Assembly (NCBI GenBank): GCA_034698045.1
Contig: JAQGAU010000343.1
Span: 1 to 30,664 of the forward strand
Source: Paramacrobiotus richtersi
Lineage: Eukaryota > Tardigrada > Eutardigrada > Parachela > Macrobiotidae
Direction: 5' to 3'
DNA: 30,664 nt
This document shows, piece by piece, positions 20,232 through 30,664 of this stretch. Position 1 is the stretch's first letter. The number at the start of each line of letters is the position of its first letter. The position numbers were made by a program, and so were the translations under genes. Below the pieces are notes generated by a model that was given only the letters and a program-made list of their open reading frames with translations, searched no databases and was not told the DNA's origin.

Positions 20232-21860
20232 TAGCAATATTTCATTACTGGAATTAGTGACTAGATTGTATCACGTAAGTTTCACTTCTCCCTTCCTAAC
20301 TCCATGTCCGACCGCGAGGAATGAAAAATTTTGAAATGGAACATCTCAGGTATTCGCTGAATAGCCTGTCGAAGCGGCACATTGGCGCGAAGAACGCTGA
20401 CGTCTACCGAGGGTCCAGTTCGTTTCACAAGTACTCAAAGCATGTGAAGTAGTTGTAAACCTTCCCCCAAGCTGTCCAGGAGCCGGGGGTAGCTAGGCGT
20501 ACTTAAAATTTCCGCAAAGCAAACTGCAACACATTAACAAAAGGGAAATATCATTTTTTGAAAGCCCCTGTTAGCGCTTCGTGCACAGAGAAACATCTCG
20601 AGCTGTGGTCAATTTCACAACTAACGTACAAATAAAAAAGCCAATAAGAGACCACGCAATAAAGGACGGAATACTAGCACCCGTGACAGGACGGAAAAGA
20701 AAAACCGCCAAGACGGTGGCCAATACTGCATGTATAGCCAAGAAAAGCATACAGAGCAGAATAATTTCCGGCGACGAGGGAGCGCTGTCGGTGACCGCAT
20801 CGCGACTTGTCTCTTCCCACTATATCATCGGCTGTCGACGTGTCGGCCGCAACCGACACATCGGTGCTATCTTCGCGGATAAGTTCCGCTGCAAATTACG
20901 CTACATCTTGCATTCAGCACATTTCACGTTTTATATATCGTATAAACAATGATAACTTTTACAGTAGTAATTTCAAATTAGCTATCCGAAAATTGTCATG
21001 CATTTATCAAAACGTCCATGCAATTCAGTTTCATTCAGAACACCCTCGGAAAGGTTAAGGAATTCACCCCACCTCATTTCGAAATTACTTTGCCAGTAAC
21101 GATAAAACAAGTCATGTCCATTAGTAGCAACCGTCTTTAAATACGAAGGAATCTGTGCAATTATTATTTCTCTTTTATTGGACAACCCAGATGCCATAGT
21201 AATATCTACATAAAACAGTCCAATCACATAAAAAAGTTATGCCAATCAGCACGACATGTTATTATTATTATGGGTGTCGATCGGTAATGGGCCTACAAAT
21301 GGCTCCTGGCAAGAAGCTAAAGTGGAGCAGTGGCTGGTCTTAGCAAAGTGTCCGGCTAGTAATCAGTAATTACCTGCTTACCCGGCAGTTACTGGAGATT
21401 GTGGGGATACAGAGGTTATTGCACTGATGAGGGTATTTAAACTTGTGGTATTTTTATTTACCTTGTTATGCTAGTTTTATGCGATCTTTACGTGACTTTA
21501 ACTACCGGCATAACTTGCTCGGTCAACAAAAATCGGTGCATCTGGCATACCAGAGCATAAAGCCTGGAATTAACGAGCAGCCATCTAAACAGTTGACGTA
21601 GCATGATAGATGGGAAACGACGCAACGTTATGCCTTCAGTCCATTACATTTACCACCAATAATGCAGGCGCGCCGCTTGATGAAGGTCACTTTATGATGG
21701 CTATACTCAGGAATGTTTCGGGTGTTCCAACTCAGACTTTCTTTATGTCACACATAAGAATGCTGCGTTACTGTTCCGAATTAAATGGCCCAATAGAATG
21801 CAAACCACATTTTGTGACGACATTCAGAAAGGTGTAAAAAATTAATATCTATTCCTCCCG
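20232..21860. other. No confident gene
   Basis: A basic open stretch at 20581-20952 plus (start GTG, KKPIRDHAIKDG, TGRKRKTAKTV) and a Ser/Ala-rich one in another frame at 20807-21058 may be decayed coding sequence, but neither is supported. An ATG frame at 21610-21837 plus (75 residues, GAPLDEGHFMMAILRNV) is possible but unrecognised. A TTATTATTATTA microsatellite lies at about 21259-21270. Confidence 0.45.
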
Positions 21861-21866
21861 TATAAA
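21861..21866 (+). promoter_or_regulatory. TATA box of the defensin gene
   Basis: TATAAA lies 92 bp before the defensin ATG, which would place transcription start near 21890 and give a 5' UTR of about 60 nt. Confidence 0.55.
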
Positions 21867-21952
21867 ACGGTTCTGCTGGTCGCTACAGTTACCCATTCTA
21901 CAGCTTATAATTACTTGACATTTAACGTAAAGCTCGAACCAACCCGATCACG

Positions 21953-22465
21953 ATGGCAAAGCTGTTGTTCTTGTGTGTTATCGCCCTTTGTGTCATGATC
22001 AGCCTGAGCCAAGTTGTTCCAGCCCCAGGTAAGTTTCTTACGGATTAAGTACACCGTATAAATACTTAGTAATGAGTGTAGTGGGATGGGCCATAAACAC
22101 GCGAAGCTGTAAAAATTTTTTTACGAAAGAAAGCGTTGAATATCAGGGCGCTGTAATCTATGCTGTGCATAACTGATGGTCCAGTAAATCTTGTTCAGGA
22201 GTCCGAATCAATACAGGCATATTAAGCGTGGGCTATTTTTACATGGCGGCGCAACTAGTCTGTCGAAACTAATTATGACCGTTGATTTGCAGACGAACCA
22301 GTTGGAGGCGGCATTAGCGGCGGAGACGGTAACGGGGTAAAAACACGAGGCTGGGGCGGATGCCCGATCAACTTCATCTGCAATCTCACCTGCATGAAGA
22401 AAGGCAACAGCGGCGGGAAATGCGGAGGATTCCTCAAGCTCAAGTGCAAATGCTATGATGATTAA
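21953..22465 (+). CDS. Defensin, six-cysteine CS-alpha-beta type (tick/scorpion-like)
   Basis: A secreted antimicrobial peptide precursor of 82 residues. Exon 1 (21953-22028) encodes a signal peptide (MAKLLFLCVIALCVMISLSQ) and ends CCCCAG|GTAAGT in phase 1; exon 2 (22293-22465) starts after GATTTGCAG. A Gly-rich propiece ends in KTR, a plausible processing site, before GWGGCPINFIC. The cysteine pattern is C-x5-C-x3-C-x9-C-x7-C-x-C. It holds the C-x3-C helix signature, the G-x-C gamma-core (GKCGGF) and the closing C-x-C, which is diagnostic of CS-alpha-beta defensins. The short first loop and the GCP...C-x3-C...GFxK order match arachnid and other ancient invertebrate-type defensins, which act on bacterial membranes or lipid II. 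Expected disulfides are C1-C4, C2-C5 and C3-C6. The frame is intact. It is probably expressed in epithelium, gut or haemocytes and may be inducible; no NF-kappaB site was recognised upstream. Confidence 0.88.
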
Positions 22466-23306
22466 CAGAATTAAGTTGATTTCATTGTTAACACATGTCA
22501 AAGTAAGAATTTGCTTGCATGCAGTGTAGTCAAGGCTTACTTAACAAGATGGAAGATCGAAAGCTCGTGTGTTTCTTATGTGCATACAGAATTTTGACGA
22601 CCGGCGAAGATATTCCCTTGTGTCAGATACGAGCATGTTTCATGCTGGTTCGTTATTCATTTATGATAGTTGAAGCAATTTCTTGGCAATCAAGTGCGTA
22701 CTTGTGCACTGCTTGAATACACAATTCGTGTCATGTTATCGTGATCCCAATCCTGTCAATGTAGCGGATGTGTTTCTATCGATAAGAATCCACAGACGTC
22801 TCCCAAACAGTTTACAACGGCATTATCGTCGTTTATGTACCCATTTCATATGTCAGCCACAGTGTAAGAACCCATAAAAGAGCATTTTCCGTTAAAAACC
22901 GTAGCAGATAAAACAAGCACGGCAGAGGGTCACATGTAGCAGTCTAATTAATGAATTGTAATGATCACAGGACGGTCAATACCACCGATGCCGTTGTAGG
23001 CTTGTAGCGTAGTAAACAGAATACGGAACACTACCCGGATCTGAACAACAGTCCAACAATTGTAACGCCGACTAGTGACGCCGACAACGTCTTCGCTCGA
23101 TAATGTCAGCACCTCGTCTGTCGGTCACAAAAGTCCACAGGTTGTTGTCAGTTGAAATTAATATTTTTCAAGATTCCTTCTGGAGCATATGTACTAGACG
23201 AGTCTTTTCTCCGGTCCAGGAACAGAAACTCTGTGCAGCGCATAATATTTACGGTCCCGTTTGACATAACCGGAACAACAAAAGAAACAGACCCGGGAAA
23301 AGCTTC
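22466..23306. other. No confident gene
   Basis: This is the defensin 3' region and intergenic sequence. A frame without ATG at 23152-23337 plus (FFKIPSGAYVLDESFLRS) has protein-like composition but no splice support. Nothing else was seen. Confidence 0.45.
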
Positions 23307-23569
23307 TCATGGAGACAGTTTTGGCGCCAGGGGCTGAGTCGACTGCCCATGCGACTGTCACTCATTGCAGAAATGTAAGCACTAACGCGTGGTTCAATCT
23401 TTGCAATGGTAAACATGGTCGTTGTGATCAGACGATATTCGCTAGACGTCCCACTACGCAGCTGCTAATGTCGACTTACCTCGGGTGGGGGCTCGGGACG
23501 GGCGTCCGTTTCGCCATATTCGGGAACAATAAGATCAGGTTGTGAAAAACTACCGGCTACACGAAACAT
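23307..23569 (-). CDS. Possible small two-exon protein, 45 residues
   Basis: Minus-strand ATG at 23569 opens a 30-codon exon (MFRVAGSFSQPDLIVPEYGE, then DARPEPPPE) that ends exactly at a consensus donor GTAAGT (23479-23474) in phase 0. An acceptor GAGTGACAG at 23355 starts a second exon (23354-23307, SHGQSTQPLAPKLSP, stop TGA) in matching phase. The product would be Pro/Glu-rich and disordered with no known domain. The first exon and its donor look convincing; the second exon is a guess, and a further 5' exon is possible. An opposite-strand frame at 23309-23545 overlaps. Confidence 0.3.
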
Positions 23570-24933
23570 GGAGGGACGTGAAAAAGGGACGGCTTGTAGT
23601 GGCCTGATTAAAAGTATATCACAGGTTATAAAATGGACAACGTTTTTCATCAGAAAGACACATATGTCCAGAAAAACCACTACAACAATCAACTTTATGT
23701 CAGCGTGTAACCGGCATGGAGGACATAGTCAAGCCAGGGCATCGTTGTTTCCGGGAATATCTTCCTAGTCCCTACGCCCATAAAACCTGTTTACTGTTTC
23801 TTGTTATATGCATTTTTTATGTCGAGACATTTACATTTTCTCAACTTTAAGATAATCCGCTCACCCAATTATTAAAAAAAAAGTTTTGGAGTCAGATATA
23901 GCTTCGGATCCAATGCATGTTTGCCACCGAAGAAGCATGCACGGCAAATTTGAAGTGTGTAACGTTTCCCGGCAAGTTAAGACGTTAATGGGCTGAATAA
24001 GAGGTTTTCATTCGTCTATCTTTACAAAACTTGCGTTGCTGTTGGTTATCATAGAAAGTCACTGGCAAAGGCAGGCCGAATGGCACGCCGATGCTTCACT
24101 TGGGTAGCCGTATTTTTCTCACCTCATAAGAAGGAAAATTTCAAACGCCGACAATTTCAATTTCGTTGTTTTCATGTTCTGTCGGGATCAATACTGCATT
24201 ACTTTGGTATGAAAAAAAATTCAAGATTTTTAACATTACAACGGTTATGCTGCTTTTCTTCGGACCAGTGACTAAAGTCGCCAACTTTTCAACTGTTGGC
24301 GGGAATGCAGCGGAGGGAGACTCTCTCACAAATGCAGAATTTGTTCTTCTGGCTCGACAAGGCCGATAGCGACAAACACACAAGCACATATATAATATTC
24401 CAAAATATCACTAACAAGGAATTACTTTTCTAATTAGAGATACAGTAATGCATAAAGAATCGGTGACCATAACAGAATAATCTCTTCCGTGATCAATCCT
24501 TTGATTGATTGTCAAACTGCATCACTTATGTAACAATTTTCTCACCACTTCCTGATTTCAACCGTCTGTACGTACGCTTCAAACCTCTACTGAATAAGGT
24601 GAGTTCCGACGGACGCAACGAAGTATCGTTCCTTCCTTGCCGCGTGTCTGTAAGTTGACTTCTTAATAAACCCATTATTCGTGGGGCTAGTGTTTTGGCA
24701 TGCTTTACAAAACATTGTTCCCGGAAGCAAAACACCACACTGCTAATTGACAATGAGTTAGACACGATGGGTAGGTTTTAGTTCTTGCTTTGTCATACAT
24801 GCTACATAGTCCATATACATAGTACATACACTACGAAGTCAAAAACAGCGCTTACTTAAACGGCACATGCAGTCTACAGACGTACTAGTAGTCGCTTATG
24901 TTTCAAGTTTTAAGACTCCTAAGCACTTTAACC
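23570..24933. other. No confident gene
   Basis: Frames are open on both strands at 24141-24389. The minus one has a true ATG (82 residues); the plus one has an internal ATG at 24249. A minus frame without ATG lies at 24526-24765. None has a domain or a supported intron. Runs of A occur at about 23873-23882 and 24212-24219. Confidence 0.45.
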
Positions 24934-25516
24934 ATGTCGAAATTATGGATTCTCGTTTCAGGATTGGCTCTCATCGGTAAGTTGGTACTTAAAACGCTTC
25001 CTACTGTAATCTAGTACGTTCTGAACTTCTGAAACCATACTGTGCCCGAAAAAAATCGAAACTACAGGGTTTGTGGTTGATATGCAGACTTTGCGCAGAC
25101 AATTGTATGCTTTACGGATCGTACAGTACATCTGTGTACATGTATATGTATCACAACGCTCAGAATGTTTCATTCTTGCAGCCATGATAAACGCCCAAAA
25201 CTATGGAGCTATGATAAACGGCCCGAACCGTGGAGTTAACCGGCACCGGTCGCTGATACCCACAGTGGTTGTTGGGCCGCGTGGCTGTCACAATGGACAC
25301 TGCTGGGCGTATGCCCAAGCCGACAAGATGAACATCGGTGACCCGTGGTGCTTCACGGAAGACAACGGCGTCCATGGCAGCTATAAGAAGTGCGAGGCCG
25401 ATGATGACTGCAAGCTTGTTGCGAGTTGTCGGATGGTCTACGCTACACCGGGCAAAGCGGCCAGAACCCCGGAGACCCCACCGATGTCGACATTACGGTT
25501 TAAGCCAGCATGGTAG
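24934..25516 (+). CDS. Small secreted six-cysteine protein
   Basis: Exon 1 (24934-24976) encodes MSKLWILVSGLALI and ends CATCG|GTAAGT in phase 1; exon 2 (25182-25516) starts after CATTCTTGCAG. The 125-residue product has a signal peptide probably cut after MINA. A basic, Asn/Gly-rich stretch follows, then a compact cysteine domain: GCHNGHCWAYAQAD, WCFTEDNGVHGSYKKC, DDDC and SCRM. The spacing is C-x4-C, C, then C-x5-C-x5-C. The tail is Pro/Thr-rich. The G-C-x-N-G-x-C-W and W-C-[FY]-T pattern resembles small cysteine-rich secreted peptides of arthropods with a GYCW/WCYT signature, some annotated as allergens or putative defence peptides. That link is from memory of the pattern, and the function is unknown. 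It shares the signal-peptide plus phase-1 intron layout with the defensin 3 kb upstream. Confidence 0.75.
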
Positions 25517-27281
25517 ACCTCTTTATCTAATTCATACCTGTTATACCGTCATTGGACTTGTTACGGCATAATATTGAGTATTTTTTGGTCCGGTTGCGTA
25601 AATGAGAGTGTCAAGCTGAGTTACCATAATAGATTATCAGGTAGAGAAGGATGAATAACGTTCACGTGTACCTAGTGTCACCGAACAACATAACTCGTTG
25701 CTGTTGTAAATCATAAAGTCCACAACACAAGAACACGATCAGCCCTAGTTGCAAAATTAATAATCTTTATTGACAATGTAGAATGTGCAGTATTGTACTA
25801 GAGGACGCTAAGTTGACAGTGGCACTAAAAGTAATGAAACAGGCATCGAAAATTAGCTTTTGATCGCGAAGAAATAAAATTTGATCATCCATACTCTTTC
25901 TTGTCCTGCTAATCAGTCCAGCAAACACCTAACGGATTTTCGTTAAAGTTAGACCCACTTCCGGTTATGAGTACCAGCCCATGGCCAGTTTTAAATCTGT
26001 TCGAAAACAACAGTGCATACTTGAAAGCAATGAAACATTGTGGAAATCGTGAACAAACAAACTGCACGAAGCAACTACAAGTATGTACAAGCATAACTTC
26101 GTAACATTTGAACTTATACACTGCATTTACATATGAATCTACAGCATAGGGATTTATTGGAGATTTCGTTGCTGGCACGCTGTTGACGCTATAGCTAGAA
26201 GGTGACCCAAAATATAAGGAACGTACGAATTATTGCAAAGCAGATTCGCTTACTGTCAGTTTCAGTTTAGTAGTGATCTTGTTCATGTCGCAGTGAATTT
26301 TATTATACAGTCATTCTACAGTATCCTACAGTAAAGGTAGTACACGTCCACGCTGACCTTTCCAGTATCATTATACTCAAGGCTTATTTGTGAGTAGCTC
26401 TGGCCTTTGCTATGGTCAGTGCGTGACTTGGAAAATTTGCATAAATACCGCTTTCTACAGCTTCAGTTTGCATCTGCAAGCACGAAAATTTGATTCCTAA
26501 AGTAGAACCGACGCCGTCAAGACCCACAGTTCGCAAATAAGTCTTGCTTTCCTTTCAGTTTACAAGGACTGCCCGTCAAATTTTCGGACATTTGTTCGTG
26601 CTGTTTACGAATCAGCGCTTGGACGATTCATGCAGAGGCATGCGCAAGCAAAGGACCATAACGGATGCGTCTTTCTGTTGGTTAAATTACGCTGCTTTTT
26701 GAGGTCCCATGCGCTGTATGGTCCTTTTGCACCGTACGGGGCGGCCGTGCGTGTTATAGATCTAAGATCTGGATGCTTATGAGCGCCCATGAGCAACAAC
26801 AATTTTCATAGCACAGACTGTCAACTACATACACAAATTTACAAAATTTCGTAATTGCGAAGTTATTCCCCATCTTACCAACAAGACCAAAGAATGTCGT
26901 TGCATGATAGGACAAATTTTTTGAGAAGATCTTTGGCAAAGGTGTTTCAGACGTTTTCTCGGTAAACGGTGACCTTAACAAGAATTTGCAAAGAGGCTTA
27001 TAAAAGCCGGCATCTTCCAGGGATGGTTAACGAAACGACTCCAATTCCTCGTCCTACGCACGCGAAAGCTGACAGCTCAAAGTAAAAATTTGGTGACACG
27101 GAATCTTGCTGGATTAGTTTCAGCAGAAAAGTAAAGCAAACGTAAAAGAAATAAAGCAAATTAGGTGGATCATTCCGACTGGGCTTTTAATGATATTTAT
27201 TGTATGAAAATAATGTGCTTGAAGAAACGGATTAAAATCTGGTGTAATAATAGCTTTCATGACAAAATTTTACGCTGATTA
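25517..27281. other. No gene seen
   Basis: AT-rich intergenic sequence. Short frames at 25909-26178 and 26605-26981 (minus) lack domains and splice support. A possible AATAAA polyadenylation signal for the upstream gene lies near 25873. Confidence 0.55.
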
Positions 27282-27535
27282 TATTGCCATTGTGTCACTA
27301 ATGACAAGATGGCGCGCAAATACTACCGATACTATGGTGAGGTACTACACCATATACGAGTACAGGTAATTTATACTGTACGTTACATTGGCATTTTGTC
27401 GTTAATGACATAATGACGGGCAAAACCAGTGTTACTGCTCTTAATATTATGTAGTACTGTGTACCATATGCTAACATAATGTCCTAACATAAAAGACCAT
27501 AGGGACACCACAGTGACATTATTATGGTACCATAA
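27282..27535. repeat. Two diverged copies of a roughly 106-bp unit with internal palindromes
   Basis: TTGCCATTGTGTCACTAATG at about 27282 and TTGGCATTTTGTCGTTAATG at about 27388 begin similar blocks, followed by GCGCGCAAATAC versus GACGGGCAAAACC and by CACCATATACGAG versus GTACCATATGCTAA. The first copy contains TATGGTG...CACCATA. The tract ends in a perfect 14-bp palindrome (TTATGGTACCATAA, 27522-27535). It could be a decayed MITE or satellite. Confidence 0.45.
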
Positions 27536-28460
27536 CTCACCAGTGGGGTTTCAGTAAACAGCTGGACCAGTACTAACCATTCCTCTTCCACTCGTGTCAT
27601 ACCGCCGCAGCAGAATCGTCTCATAAACAGTTTGGTTCCGCAAATCACAGCTGGTTTGTTCGCTTCCTTTTCGGTGTTGATTCTTCGCTCTCGGTATGTT
27701 TTACGGTAAGTCGCACTTCGACATCGCTTTCTCGAGTTGCGCGATTTGTTGAAAAAAATCGTGTATCACGTGAGCTTGCCGTTTTTTTCACAAAGTAACA
27801 GCGGCAATTATTTCGATTCCAACTATGCTTGATTTAATATCAAGTTGTCACAGAGCCGAGGTACATACTTACGTACAGTACAACAGGCTAGAGAGATATA
27901 CGGTACTATACATGTACATCTTCGCATGCGTGGTTGGTGAAATAATCACAATCTAGTTCGAAAGGAAGTGACCTGGCGACATTACCGAGAGCGACAATAG
28001 TGGCGCCCTTAAAACTAATGAGGGGCAGATCGTGATCATCTTTCCTATTGTTTTACACATTTTGTAGCGTTTTCAAATCGTACTTTCGATGTACGGCTGA
28101 ATGTATATGTACAGTAAGTCACAGACAACACACAGTTTCGCAAAAAACCCCACTCCTGGTCTAGAAGTGTGACGAAGACCCGTGCGTACCCGATAAGACC
28201 ACGCGTTTCGTAATTCATTTAACCGCACAACAACACACTACATAATATGATCTTGACATCTTTAGCGAAGACTATGTGTATTCTGGCGGTAACAAACCAT
28301 GACTATGAGAGCAAAGATAAAAAGCTTATACAGTATACAACACCATGGACGCAATATGATACGAGTGGCATCCCATTATTATCTGGCAAAATACAAGCTA
28401 CTGAAAGGAAGACCGAGAACAGGAGCCGATAAACAGTGTTTATTGGTGACACACACTGAA
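27536..28460. other. No gene seen
   Basis: No frame above about 60 codons shows protein-like features here, and no clear repeats were noticed. Confidence 0.5.
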
Positions 28461-28640
28461 CGGGATCAAACCCGGAAGTAAAACACACAGAAAAGCGGAA
28501 ACGGCAGATATGCTGCCGTTTCGCTCTAGCGAGAGCGCACTCTAAACCGTGCAATGCAATGCACGCGGCTTTTATAGCCGCAGAAAGACACAGACGAGAG
28601 AGAAACGGGGGAAATCCCCACACTACACGGAGACATTCCG
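28461..28640. other. Run of seven back-to-back short hairpins
   Basis: Successive perfect stems: CGGG/CCCG (28461-28474); GAAACGGCAG/CTGCCGTTTC (28498-28507 with 28513-28522); CGCTCT/AGAGCG (28522-28527 with 28532-28537); CGTGCA/TGCACG (28548-28565); GCGGCT/AGCCGC (28565-28570 with 28576-28581); GGGG/CCCC (28607-28619); CGGA/TCCG (28628-28640). Loops are 4-6 nt. Two neighbouring pairs touch by one base. The stretch is GC-richer than its surroundings and would fold strongly as RNA on either strand. It could be a structured ncRNA, a viral-like or LTR leader, or a SINE. No family is recognised. Confidence 0.6.
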
Positions 28641-29853
28641 TAAAGAGGGAGAAAAGCTGTACGTACGGCGTCGTCTCTCTCACACTACCATAACTACTGT
28701 ATGCAACCCCGTGATTCTCTTAGAGGCCAGCGGGAGAATATGCGTCATGGCTTATGCTCGAAAACAAAATGGTTGGAATCTGTTTTCTCTGTGTCAAGCT
28801 GCGACATGAGTGTTTTTCGCTGGTCGGACATGGCGAGAAGGTGAAACAACACTGGACAGAATTCCCGTTGCTGAAGATCACCTGTCGCACAAGGCAAAAG
28901 GGGTGCGTTGAGGGAATGTTTTCGAATTTCGATCAGTCTGTTGGTCACCAACGTAATAAAAGACATCAACTGTGCAACTAAGGGCAATGCAGAAACGCAT
29001 TTTAAAATTGATTAAAATTTCCGACAAAAGAGATAAAACAAAACCCAAGCTGGTCTCCAGCCATGAGAACTATGTCGGGTCATCCGGCCAGTCCTGATAT
29101 ATTTACAATTTTACGTACTGATTGCTGAGCACCAACTGCACCCTTGGCTCATTGCTCTTCATCAGCGACTTGCCATTCTTTTACAACAGTGCAGTCCCGC
29201 ACTGCAGTCATTCATATTAAACAGCGGATCCCGATATATCCTCCCAATAAAATCCGCCACAAAGTTACTCAAATAGTATTTTACGAAATCCCACTTTTGG
29301 AGGATGCGCGGGGGTCTTGCACTGGTCTTGTGCTCGCGACACACAGAAGCACTATCCCGTGTACTCGCATTTCACTCTCACGGATTTTGTTCACGCTGGC
29401 TTAAATCATACACCGATCACGTTTATTTAAATATTTTTGTGAGTAGACTATAGTTTCGAGGAAGAATTATATTCTTGGGAATGTACGAAGTATCAGCGTT
29501 TGAATTATAATTGCACTGCCACTTCGCTGCGCGGTTACACTTGCACTGGAATTCCACCAATGGATAATACATCCGTATGACGTAACCAAATTTTGCTGAT
29601 CACGCCCGTTGCGGATATGATAGTTGAAATTCACTGGCCGTTTCCTGGTATTTTCTCATTATGCAACGGTATCAAGCGTATCCTTCTACAGCTGCTAGAA
29701 TATTCTGCATTTGGAATTTTTGATGCCATTTCTGTTTCAGTGTGGTCTGGAGTGGTACGTAACAACGCAGTATAGCATTGAAATGATGGTACTGTATTTG
29801 GACTGCTCCGGCTCGTTAAATTAATCTTCCTTGTTTATGATCCCTCTAATCCA
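28641..29853. other. No confident gene
   Basis: Open frames at 28745-28987 on both strands and at 29144-29404 plus / 29162-29344 minus overlap one another, and most lack an ATG. Nothing is recognised. Confidence 0.5.
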
Positions 29854-30210
29854 ATGGATTTTCTCCGTGGACCATTCAGGATTGGGCAAAAACGATGTGC
29901 GAAACGAAATGCGTCCAGGATGAAGCCCTTGGCCAAACAGAGCCTTCTGAACGTGGACATGCTCGGAAAAGCAGCACTGCAGGATCGCAGCCAGGTAAGC
30001 CAACCACTATCGCTCGTTATTTCTTCAGACTTCGATAACAAAATATTCGTTTGTTGCTGTAAGTCTAACAAACTTTTGAAAAGTCGACACCAGCAGGATC
30101 GATCCTTCGCTCTATGTTACGTTGTATTAACAGATACCTTGTTAAATTACTATTATCCTAAACAGAAATTTTCTTCTCCTGGTTCAGTGGAGCAGTACTG
30201 CCACCGTTAA
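29854..30210 (+). CDS. Possible small basic protein, two exons, 61 residues
   Basis: ATG at 29854 opens a 47-codon exon (MDFLRGPFRIGQKRCAKRNA, then KPLAKQSLLNVDMLGK) ending at the consensus donor CAG|GTAAGC (29995) in phase 0. A TATCCTAAACAG acceptor at 30165 starts a 14-codon terminal exon (KFSSPGSVEQYCHR) and TAA in matching phase. The product is basic and has no signal peptide or known domain. The first exon could also be internal to a longer gene. The unspliced frame is open too (118 residues), and the opposite strand is open over 29835-30071, so the call is tentative. Confidence 0.35.
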   Translation: MDFLRGPFRIGQKRCAKRNASRMKPLAKQSLLNVDMLGKAALQDRSQVSQPLSLVISSDFDNKIFVCCCKSNKLLKSRHQQDRSFALCYVVLTDTLLNYYYPKQKFSSPGSVEQYCHR

Positions 30211-30341
30211 CCTGTCCTTATGTAATTTAATTACCAGCACTTAAATCTGATCACATTCGCTCCCTTTGGCTTCTGTGTTTGTCTCATACTGATGTAAACG
30301 CTAGAATTCGGTTGATTTGTAAAAACCTGTCAGAGCCAGCA

Positions 30342-30590
30342 TTGTGCAGTGCGGATTGGATTTTTAGAGCAATGAGACGCGTTGCTGTATGTGCAGTGCA
30401 GCCTTGGTTGTTGGTAAATGGTATGATCCGAAGCGGTACGTTGTGCATTTGCAAACTGGGTGTGTTGGCAGTGTGTGAAGCGGTAAATTGTGCAACTGCG
30501 GACCGAGTGTTTGTGTTGGCAGTGCGACAAGCGGGAAGTTGTGCAATTTCGGACTGGTTGTGTGGGCAGTCTGGTCGTTAAATATCCAGC
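30342..30590. repeat. Degenerate tandem repeat, units about 47-52 bp
   Basis: TTGTGCA or a close variant begins each unit at about 30342, 30389, 30441, 30488 and 30539. Units share TGTGTTGGCAGTG and AAGCGG elements. The open frame across this stretch is a consequence of the repeat. Confidence 0.65.
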
Positions 30591-30664
30591 CGCCTGGTTC
30601 TCGGTTGTCCTGCATTGACCAGACTGCTGTGGTCGTTAAATATACAGCCGCCTGGTTCTCGGTT
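30573..30664. repeat. 58-bp tandem repeat running off the right edge
   Basis: Positions 30573-30606 and 30631-30664 match at 33 of 34 bases (GGTCGTTAAATAT, then CCGCCTGGTTCTCGGTT). The second copy ends at the window boundary, so the array probably continues. Confidence 0.85.

Noticed and set aside
24141-24389. 82-codon minus frame with true ATG opposite an open plus frame
   Set aside because: Both strands look equally plausible, and no domain or intron breaks the tie.
28461-28475. GGGTTTGATCCC on the minus strand, resembling a tRNA T-arm or B box
   Set aside because: No A box, anticodon arm or acceptor stem could be placed around it.

Overview
The window is metazoan nuclear DNA. The recognisable genes are split by short GT-AG introns (about 47-280 nt), lie on both strands, and are separated by long stretches without genes. 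There are no operons, Shine-Dalgarno sites or bacterial families. F-box and MATH-BTB proteins together with a tick/scorpion-type defensin point to a compact ecdysozoan genome. A tardigrade or a mite would fit, and tardigrade is my weak preference; the sequence alone does not settle the species.

Layout. At the left edge (1-627, minus) is a truncated coiled-coil, proline-rich reading frame that may be a retrotransposon ORF1. At 2980-4177 (minus) is a spliced gene for a secreted, cysteine-containing orphan protein. At 6260-8201 (minus) is a broken, rearranged member of an F-box family, and at 8863-9475 (plus) is a 5'-truncated, frameshifted relative. A miRNA-like hairpin lies at 10785-10856. A MATH-BTB (SPOP-like) gene lies at 11156-12280. 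At 14940-18109 (plus) are two tandem, well-preserved modules of the same F-box family, which may form one gene. At 21953-22465 is a CS-alpha-beta defensin, and at 24934-25516 a second small secreted six-cysteine protein. The rest of the right side is mostly gene-poor, with a run of back-to-back hairpins at 28461-28640 and tandem repeats at the right edge.

The most interesting content is the F-box family. Each intact module has two tandem segments that read like the FMRP-type Agenet/Tudor pair, then an F-box, then a variable leucine-rich-like region, a conserved C-terminal segment, and a separate last exon of about 45-52 codons. I know of no described family with this order. If correct, these are candidate SCF ubiquitin-ligase adaptors with a reader-type N-terminus. 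The MATH-BTB gene beside them belongs to the other large class of ubiquitin-ligase adaptors (CUL3). The window therefore combines expanded ubiquitin-ligase adaptors with two small secreted defence-like peptides, a mix typical of fast-evolving gene neighbourhoods.
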